DNA of 64,000 nt from Gordionus sp. m RMFG-2023 (taxonomy: Eukaryota; Nematomorpha; Gordioida; Chordodea; Parachordodidae), in NCBI RefSeq assembly GCF_954871325.1, contig NC_088775.1, positions 74,811,561 to 74,875,560 on the forward strand. The letters are read 5' to 3'. Below are positions 57,150 to 64,000 of the stretch, in pieces. Under the pieces are notes generated by a model. The model was not told the DNA's origin. It worked only from the letters and a program-made list of their open reading frames with translations, and did no database searches. The position numbers and the translations under genes were made by a program. Position 1 is the stretch's first letter. The number at the start of each line of letters is the position of its first letter.

Positions 57150-57372
57150 CGGTAACGCGCTCAATGACTTAACGCCAATACATTCGCGGGAAAAAATTCG
57201 CCATAATGAGTTTTCGATAAAAGTTTTGCTAAAATGTATTCGCGATTAAGGTTTCGCAAAATTAATTGGCGAAAATGTGTTCGCAATATTGTCTTCGTTA
57301 TAAATGTTTCGTCGAAAAAAATTCCAGATATCGCTATAAACGACATTCGCGAAAAATTTTGCCGCCCTCGAT
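57150..57372. repeat. Array of TTCGC/GCGAA words
   Basis: ATTCGCGGG, AATTCGCC, TTTTCGATAAAAG, ATTCGCGATTAAGG, TTTCGC, GGCGAAAATG, GTTCGC and ACATTCGCGAAAAATTTTGC follow each other in about 200 bp, in alternating orientation with a spacing near 20 bp. CpG is otherwise rare in this AT-rich DNA. Similar words border the transposon nest at 47990-48190 and 54380-54480. Confidence 0.7.
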
Positions 57373-58479
57373 GGCAATATTTTAACGTTGATTACAAGTT
57401 TCTAATTATAAAGGTAATCCCTTCATACATTTAAAATGAATAACTTCACTATCAAAAATTATGAATGTAAAAGTTATTTTTTTAGAATATGAATTATATT
57501 AAACTTCCGGTCATTTGCAATGATTATTATAGTATATTGTTTGGTATGAATATAAATTTGCTGATAGAATGTCTAACCCTTTTAAATTGCATTTAAAAAT
57601 ATATTGAAATCTTTTCTAGAAATAAGTTTTAGACTGATTTATTTTGTCAAAGTTTGGTAATATATTCATATTATAATAGGTATATAATAAAAATGTTAAA
57701 TAAACTTTTACAGAAATATATTATTTTGCCTATTTCACCTAATATATTGATAGCCCCCAATAAATTTACCCACTCACCCTTAAAAAATTTGGAGTCAAAA
57801 AGCTCATAACCACCACCTCTTCCCACTAATGTAGACGCTTGTAATTTACAATTTTTCAATCACCTTTTCATGCATTTATTCTTTATTTTTGAAAGATATT
57901 TTATAAACATTTATCAATTTATGAATATTTACATTCATGTGTAATAAAAACTTATTTACATTTTAATTTTTATGTTGATTTTGTTGACAATAATATACAA
58001 ACAAATTTACACTGTTTATTGTGTATGTTCCTTTATAACGCGCCGTTGCCGCCGAATAATACATCGGCGCACAGGTCTAGACAATATAAATTAACTAACA
58101 TTAAGGGTAGCGATAATAAAGTCATTATAATAAATTTCGATTTAAAAGCGATATCTTTGATAAGCAACATATATATATGTAGGCGATAATACCTTTTGTG
58201 GTATTATTCTTGTAAATAACTGAAATAGATTTATATTTTTAAAACGGGATATTTTTAGTTGTAATTTATGATTAATTAAAAATATTAAAATAATGTAAAT
58301 AACTCGATTGAATTCGAATAAAAACTGCCTAAGCAAACGAAATATAATTTCTTTAAATGAATTAATCAAAATATATTGGAATTTAATTATATGCTTCCAT
58401 ATGTAAACTTATTTTGTATATTCACTATATTTTGCAAAATAAAGTTGATATTGTCAAAACAGATTATGGAATTTGGCTG
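57373..58479. other. AT-rich spacer
   Basis: No gene recognised. It contains the GC-containing scrap at 58036-58085. Confidence 0.4.
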
Positions 58480-58985
58480 ATATTCAGGTCTATAAACCGA
58501 ATTGCATTTTCCTGAGAAAATACCCAACCCTAGAACAGAGACTACTTACAACCAATCAAACCTGGGGTATTTTTGAACCATTATGGGCTAGGCCCATTTT
58601 CGAAAATCGGCTCACCTTATTAACATGATAATTTTGGCAAGGAAGTAGCATCTAAGCCATTAATAAGAAAATGAATTTGCTACTTACCTATATCAATATA
58701 TTTTTTATAATTCTAGATTAAATTTTCGAAAATCGGTAAATTCATCCTAGAATTAATAATAAGTAAATAAATATTTTATTATGTCACCTCGTGTACATCA
58801 AATATTATAATTATTTTATTTAGAGTATATCATAAATTTATTTTGCTCGCATATTCCTATTCTTTCAACTTTTGCTTTAAAAATAAATCATAATTGTATA
58901 TCTTGAAAATATTCTTGCCCTGGTTTTATAATATTTATTTCGGTTTTATTTTTATTTTTCAGGCTGACAGGTCTCCGATTTGAAG
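58480..58985. mobile_element. Decayed CAGAGACCTGC-family relic
   Basis: GC islands (GGGCTAGGCCCATTTT near 58588) and a right edge GACAGGTCTCCGATT (complement of the family start) place it with the elements at 16818 and 22730. The left edge is uncertain. Confidence 0.4.
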
Positions 58986-59508
58986 CTAGCAAACTAGGTT
59001 TGGGTTATAATTTGTTACCGTTTGTAAATTAAATCTTAGAAGTGCTGTAAAACGTTTTAAAATAGAAACATTACTCGTTAAGTCAAAAAAAGGAACGCGT
59101 CACCTTTTTACTCTTTACCTTATGAAAAAGGAACACCCCTTACTGGCTATTCAGAAAGTAAGGAGTTACAAGTTACTTGAAAAATTAAATATTACATACA
59201 AAAATTCCCTATATATTTTATAAATAAATTTATACAAAAATAATATATTATAAGATGAGATCTTTTATAATAATTTTTTTTTTCCTATATACAATAAAAT
59301 TATTTAAAAGAATATATTATAGGATAAGATCTTTTTATAATAATTTTTTGTTTATTTTTAACAAATGATTTTAAAAATTTTGAACAGATAAACAGAGAGT
59401 GCACACGTTCAACTGGCGCAAAGGATGGAAGGGTTATATTATATTTAATAAATAAAAATTTTAAATTGGAGGAATTTATTAAAAAATAATCCTTATTTTG
59501 AATAAAGC
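58986..59508. other. AT-rich spacer
   Basis: Nothing recognised except a minus-strand AATAAA at about 59475-59480, which would serve the exon at 59509. Confidence 0.4.
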
Positions 59509-59682
59509 TTAATAGATTATCTTCAAAAGAATTTTCATTCTAATCCTCTCAAATTCTCTTAAATCTTTATCAGAAAATAATGTGGTATGTATGATGTTTT
59601 TTAAGGAATCAAAGTCTGCCTTATTTTTGTCAAGATATTTTCTCACACTGAAAATAAGTTCAAGCTTTCTACCTTCGTTGAC
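59509..59682 (-). CDS. Candidate terminal exon of an unidentified protein
   Basis: On the minus strand a TTATAG acceptor is followed by 57 open codons (VNEGRKLELIFSVRKYLDKN, KADFDSLKNIIHTTLFSDKD, LREFERIRMKILLKIIY) and TAA, then AATAAA about 30 bases on. The composition is helical and charged, far from AT-driven noise. The piece upstream on the same strand (59997-60206) is hAT-like with a TRWNS motif and a possible GTAGAT donor, so this could be a domesticated or decayed h AT-related gene rather than a separate host gene. No family was recognised. Confidence 0.4.
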   Translation of the reverse strand, partial: VNEGRKLELIFSVRKYLDKNKADFDSLKNIIHTTLFSDKDLREFERIRMKILLKIIY

Positions 59683-59996
59683 CTATAATTTTATCATGGG
59701 CTAATCTAATTTAAATAGCGAGTGAATTATTGCTGATTGTGTATATTCATTTATAGATGTTAGAATACATTAAAAATAGATTCAAAATATAAATTTTAGA
59801 CAATATTACAACTGTTTACCTTTTATCTGTCATTATTAAGTGGCTTCAATTAAAGTTTATATTATAATAGTTATCGTGGGAGTGAGATATCCCAAATATT
59901 CTAAAATCGAAAGATCTATAAGCAACAGATTCCATAACGTATAAAATCATGTAAATACATATCATTTTTTAAATTAACACTAACCATACAATATAT

Positions 59997-60206
59997 CTAC
60001 GAACGACTTGTTATTATCTGAAATTCTTTGATATTCGGATTTATCACAAGATTCGTTAAATTGGCCATTCTCCTTAATAAGACTAATAATTTCACGGAGT
60101 TATTAAAAGAGTTCCATCTTGTTATAACAGGTTTAATCAGATATCTTCTCAATTTTTCCTTAAAAATGGTTGCACAGTTTATAGACTGCCCATGTTTATT
60201 CCACAA
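59997..60206 (-). pseudogene. hAT transposase fragment (TRWNS region)
   Basis: The minus strand encodes KLRRYLIKPVITRWNSFNNS followed by VKLLVLLRRMANLTNLV. The P-x-x-x-TRWNS-x-x-x-x motif is characteristic of hAT transposases just after the DDE insertion domain. Neither the catalytic core nor the dimerisation domain is recognisable nearby. The frame stops at 59997. Confidence 0.65.
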
Positions 60207-61359
60207 TTGAGGATATATTTGAGTTGGGACACAATTTTAAACTATAGATTTTTACCCTCAATTTTATTGGTATAAATAATGTTTTATATTGGGGCCAGGG
60301 CAAGATAAATCATTTTCATCTGAAGAAATATGTACAATTGACATAATATTCTTTATAAAATAAAATGATAAAATTTAAGAATTAGAATATAAATTAATAT
60401 ATCTTGATTGATTCAATATTAATTATGTTAATAATATTGTCTGAAAATTTTAACATCGAAAATTTAAAATAAATGGGTGGTCGATCTGACTTAAAAACTC
60501 GGCTAAATTATTTATAAAATTAAAAAAATTAATAAAAATAATTTTATAATACAATAAAATATGTTTTTCTATATTTTTGAATAAAAGCCATTACTCAAAA
60601 AAAAAGAAATACGTTCGCTTTACTCGTTACCACTAGAAGAAGGTAACAAATGGCCTTCCTTTTCTTTAAAAAAGGTAAAGCCGTTACTAACGACGTTATT
60701 TTTTTTGACCTTATATTACTAAAATTACAATAATAAAAATAATGTTATGCAAATCGCTAGTCATTGTATATATAGATTATTAATAGAATTACTGTTGTAT
60801 TATATTTATATTTCAATGTCAACGTTTAGAATATACATTATTTGCAGACAGTATTGTTAAACGGTACCACTAAAACTATTTGGCATAAAAGTAACCCACT
60901 ATTGCTACCGATATTTTTTAAAAAAGTAGCTCGCTATTAGTTACCTTTATAAATAGATTAGGCCGTGCCCTGGTTCGACTTATTACTAAACAACCTGGCT
61001 ATCTAGCTTGGACTAAACAGCCTTAAAAGTAAGAGAAATTAAACGAGAAAAATAATACAAAGAATAAAAATACCACAAACACTTCAAAACAAACCGGAAG
61101 AGAGTCCTAGTTCAAGAGCTTTTACATAGGCTAAACAGAAATAAACCGGAGCAGGAGGCCTAATTTTTACGTGGAACATATAAATATAACTAAAAATGCA
61201 AAATATTATTCCCCAAGTTTAGAATGGCGATCAGAATCAAGAGAATTTATTACCTAATGTATTATTGTTGGTTAATAGATTAGTTAATGTTACTAACTAT
61301 TTAGCTGCTCTTTCCAATTAATATAAAATCAGACCATAAATATTTTATTTTATCTTAAC
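60207..61359. other. AT-rich stretch with a MITE half at 60853
   Basis: 60853-60870 reads AGTATTGTTAAACGG, the end of the TAGTGTTGTTAAACGGCTC family, without a matching partner. 61080-61170 has slightly GC-richer sequence of unknown origin. Confidence 0.35.
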
Positions 61360-61580
61360 AATCTGCTGGTGTGCAGATGTGAAGGGCATCAGATTGATCT
61401 AATATTAAAACTCGTATTTCTTGAAAATAATCCTAGATTCTTACAATAACTTCTGTCAGATCTTTGTGCCATGTTTTAAGTTAATCAGATGTGCCAATAA
61501 GGAATATCGACCAAAGACATTTGCTGAACTATCAATTATATAATTAATTATGATTTTATCATCTAATTTTTCTTGGTTCT
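61360..61580 (-). other. Coding-like fragments, family unknown
   Basis: The minus strand gives KLDDKIIINYIIDSSANVFG RYSLLAHLINLKHGTKI, a stop, then in another frame DYFQEIRVLILDQSDALHIC TPADC. Both look protein-like in composition. They may be the eroded part of a transposase or host gene. No motif decides. Confidence 0.25.
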
Positions 61581-62154
61581 GATGTATGATTAATCAATTT
61601 AATTTGTTTTTAAGTGAAACTTATTTTTCAATCTCTGTAATTTTAAGTGTGGACATTTAAATTTAAAATAGTAGAATATCATTTTATTAAAATCTATAAA
61701 TAATATCTTTAGATGTTAAGTTAAAGCTATTTGATTTATTGAACTATCTTAGCAAATGATTTCTATTGGCGGCTTTTTATATTTTAAATTACTTGTTAAA
61801 TTAGTTATGAAACTGATTTTGATTGTAATTTTAGAATAAAAGAAAGTATTTTGGATTTAAGAAACTATTTAAATTAATTCTTTTTTAAATCAAATTTTAT
61901 TATATATATTATTTCTTTTTAGTATCTATATATATATTTTAACATATTAAACAATCAACGTTAATATATTTTAAAAATAAACAATATTCAAATAAAACTA
62001 AAATTAACTATTTAAATTTATTTAAATATCAACATTTCCCCCTCTTCTACAAAGAACTAAGCTTCTTCTCAGCAGTCATCGAGAGCTTGTTGTCCCAGAA
62101 GTTTTTTCCCAGATTGTACTCGGTTTTATCTTGGTTAGCACATAAGTCTCAAAT

Positions 62155-62275
62155 GTTCTCGTAGGCTTGATTCTATCACGTAGGTTTGATAAAATCGTTT
62201 ATTAGAGTTGCGTGAGTTTGTACGTTTTTTGTAGGCTTGAATCAATCGCGTAGGTTTGATAAAATCGTTGAACGT
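62155..62275. repeat. Tandem repeat with GTAGGTTTGATAAAATCGTT units
   Basis: Two copies of a unit of about 70 bp, each containing GTAGGCTTGA, then CGTAGGTTTGATAAAATCG. It lies inside the LTR element. Confidence 0.75.
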
Positions 62276-62569
62276 TATCGTTGGTTTGATATCCTTATCG
62301 TATGTTGTTCACATTTCTCAAAATTGTTATTATCATTTTTCATAATTAATCCAGTCGAATATTGGAATTTGGAATAAATCGGAATATGTAATTTGGAATA
62401 GTTGATCAAATCAAATATATAAATAATATGCACGAATAAAATTTTGAATTTCGGAATAATAAAATATGTAATAAGGAATGATAATTTATGGAATAAGGAA
62501 TAAAATTTTAATCCAGAATAAGGAATGATAAATTATTATATTATTTTTTAGGTGTTAAGTTAATCATAG

Positions 62570-62690
62570 CGTTTTATACTTTTAGCGTTTTATGCGTTTT
62601 ATATTTTTAGCTTATATTTTTTGCGTTTTATATTTTTTGCGTTTTACATTTTTTAGCGTTTCCATATTTAATTAGTAGCGTTTTAATACT
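62570..62690. repeat. Short tandem repeat of GCGTTTTATATTTTT units
   Basis: Seven or so degenerate units of 15-20 bp. It lies inside the LTR element. Confidence 0.75.
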
Positions 62691-63094
62691 TAATTTATTT
62701 ATATTTATTTTCAATCTCCGAGGTTAAAATATGCAAATATTATGCACATTTCCCTCTCTTAAAAAAAATTTAAATTTCACACAATATTTTTCTAAAATAA
62801 TGATGTTTAATTTTTACATAACCTTTTGTCTTCAAAAGCTTTATTTCAAAAACATTTTTATCATATTAAATATTACTTATAAGGGTTATTTAAATCAATC
62901 CCTTTTAATTCATATGTTTTAATTACACTTTAATATCATTGGTCTCACAAAATAGAATTCATAACCTATCGTTCAACTTCCATATCAGTTCTTCCTAGGT
63001 TGTCACATTAGGTTAGGTGCTGGTTATCATATTCCAGTCCAACATCCAGAGCCGGGACACCATGAAGAAAGAAGCTTTTTGCATGAAAGAACGT

Positions 63095-63535
63095 GCTAAC
63101 ATCTCCATAGATTAGGCATTGGTCATATCAATAGATTAGGCAGTCACAATAAATAAGGTAGTCATCTCCATAGGTTAAGCAGTCTCCATAGGTTAGATAG
63201 TCATAGTAGATTAGGTAGTCACAATAGATAAGGTAGTCATAATAGGTAGTCATCTCCATAGGTTAAGCAGTCTCCATAGGTTACGCAGTCTCCATAGGTT
63301 AGATAGTCATCTCAGTAGATTAGGTAGTCACAATAGATAAGGTAGTCATAAAAGGTAGTCATCTCCATAGGTTAAGCAATCAACACAATAGGTAGTCATA
63401 TAAATAGAGTCATCTCAATGGATTAAGCAATCGTCACAATAGGTAGTCACCACAAAGGTAGTCATATAAATATAGTCATCTCAATGGATAAAGCAATCGT
63501 CACAATAGGTAGTCAAATCAATAAATAAGGTAGTC
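63095..63535. repeat. Minisatellite of GGTAGTCAT / CATAGGTTAAGCAGTC units
   Basis: More than 20 degenerate units of 15-20 bp (ATAGGTTAAGCAGTCTCC, AGATAAGGTAGTCATAA, TAAGCAATCGTCACAATAGG) with local higher-order duplication of blocks around 63160-63250 and 63250-63370. Confidence 0.85.
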
Positions 63536-63625
63536 ATCAATTTCAAATTTAGTTTAATTTATACTTTTTTATTTTAATTTTAGGCAAATTTTCTATATTT
63601 TATTCTTTTTTTTTTTTTACAAAAA

Positions 63626-63652
63626 CGTAACAGGGCGCCATAAAAGAAACAA
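63626..63652 (-). repeat. Second LTR-end/primer-site junction inside the LTR element
   Basis: The minus strand reads TTTCTTTTA followed by TGGCGCCCTGTTACG, a close relative of the junction at 63912-63935 (TTTCTTTTA, TGGTGCCCCGGTTACG). It suggests an internal duplication or an older LTR remnant. Confidence 0.55.
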
Positions 63653-64000
63653 GAAGTTAACAAGTTATATTTATTCTAAATAAAATTTTTTTACCTTTTA
63701 TAATTTTGTAAATTTGGATAAAATTTTGACTATCGAAAAGAAAAGTCAAAATTTATATGTCCTTTTATCATCTCCAATATCGAACGACGAATTTGATAAG
63801 TAATTCGTTTACTTTTTATTTTTACTAAAGAATTCAAGGTAAGGATATTTTTTAATTTTTTTTTAAAACTTTTATCATTTAACTTTAATTTAAAACGAAA
63901 AACGTACCACCGTAACCGGGGCACCATAAAAGAAAGTATTTTTGATTTAAGAAACTATTTAAATTAATTCTTTTTTAAATCAAATTTTATTATATATATT

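Larger units (their letters stand above)
61837..64000 (-). mobile_element. Non-autonomous LTR retroelement, minus orientation, running off the right edge
   Basis: 61837-62034 and 63927-64000 (cut by the window) are near-identical direct repeats. Read on the minus strand, the left one starts TGTTGATATT just after a polypurine tract (GAAGAGGGGGAAA, 62035-62047) and both end CTTTCTTTTA. The right one is followed at once by TGGTGCCCCGG, a primer-binding-like site. The interior (about 1.9 kb) has no reverse transcriptase and consists largely of tandem repeats, with one short frame from the LTR junction. This is the layout of a TRIM/LARD-type passenger. It is broken or never had pol, and LTR similarity indicates a fairly young copy. 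Confidence 0.75.

Noticed and set aside
63095-63535. CRISPR-like array
   Set aside because: The repeats are contiguous and degenerate, with no unique spacers of constant length, and the DNA is eukaryotic. The same applies to 32260-32740.

Overview
The window is very AT-rich, intron-bearing nuclear eukaryotic DNA, dominated by transposable elements with only a few host exons. Short GT-AG introns (39-153 bp in the best gene), a FLYWCH-type MULE transposase, RTE-type and other APE-type LINEs and many hAT families point to a small AT-rich metazoan. The sequence alone does not fix the taxon. I saw no tRNA, rRNA or CRISPR array.

The one complete, convincing host gene is a five-exon METTL6-like tRNA N3-methylcytidine methyltransferase at 44445-45641. 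Weaker host candidates are the last three exons of an unidentified nuclear-looking protein (6155-7838), a signal-peptide exon plus a 29-bp second exon (8728-10455), exons at 18944-19186 and 19675-19815, and a minus-strand terminal exon (59509-59682).

Layout. 0-6 kb: a small LTR relic with a gag fragment, an RTE LINE fragment and hAT-derived short elements. 6-11 kb: host exons, a 111-bp perfect hairpin and an hAT element inserted in the intron that follows a candidate exon. 11-25 kb: a 2.07-kb hAT with CAGGGGCGGACTGG ends, a TA-flanked 915-bp element and an hAT with GGCCCGG subterminal repeats sitting inside a dispersed 1.1-kb repeat. 25-31 kb: LINE tails, an eroded hAT transposase and hAT-derived elements. 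30.5-41.3 kb: a LINE split by a young Ty3-like LTR retrotransposon (31750-39469) with an extra 3' reading frame carrying a zinc knuckle. 41-48 kb: the second copy of the 1.1-kb repeat, a diverged palindrome, the METTL6-like gene and a MULE relic interrupted by an hAT MITE. 48-54.5 kb: a Russian-doll nest in which an IS630/Tc1-like element lies in a MULE, which lies in an hAT element, which lies in DNA rich in TTCGC words. 54-64 kb: hAT relics, a CpG-containing repeat array and, at the right edge, a non-autonomous LTR element full of minisatellites.

Several unrelated element families here (MULE, IS630/Tc1-like, three or more hAT families) carry arrays of short GC-containing words at or just inside their ends. 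Many insertions have readable target-site duplications (8 bp for hAT, 9 bp for MULE, TA for the IS630/Tc1-like element, 5 bp for the LTR element), so the insertion order can be worked out.
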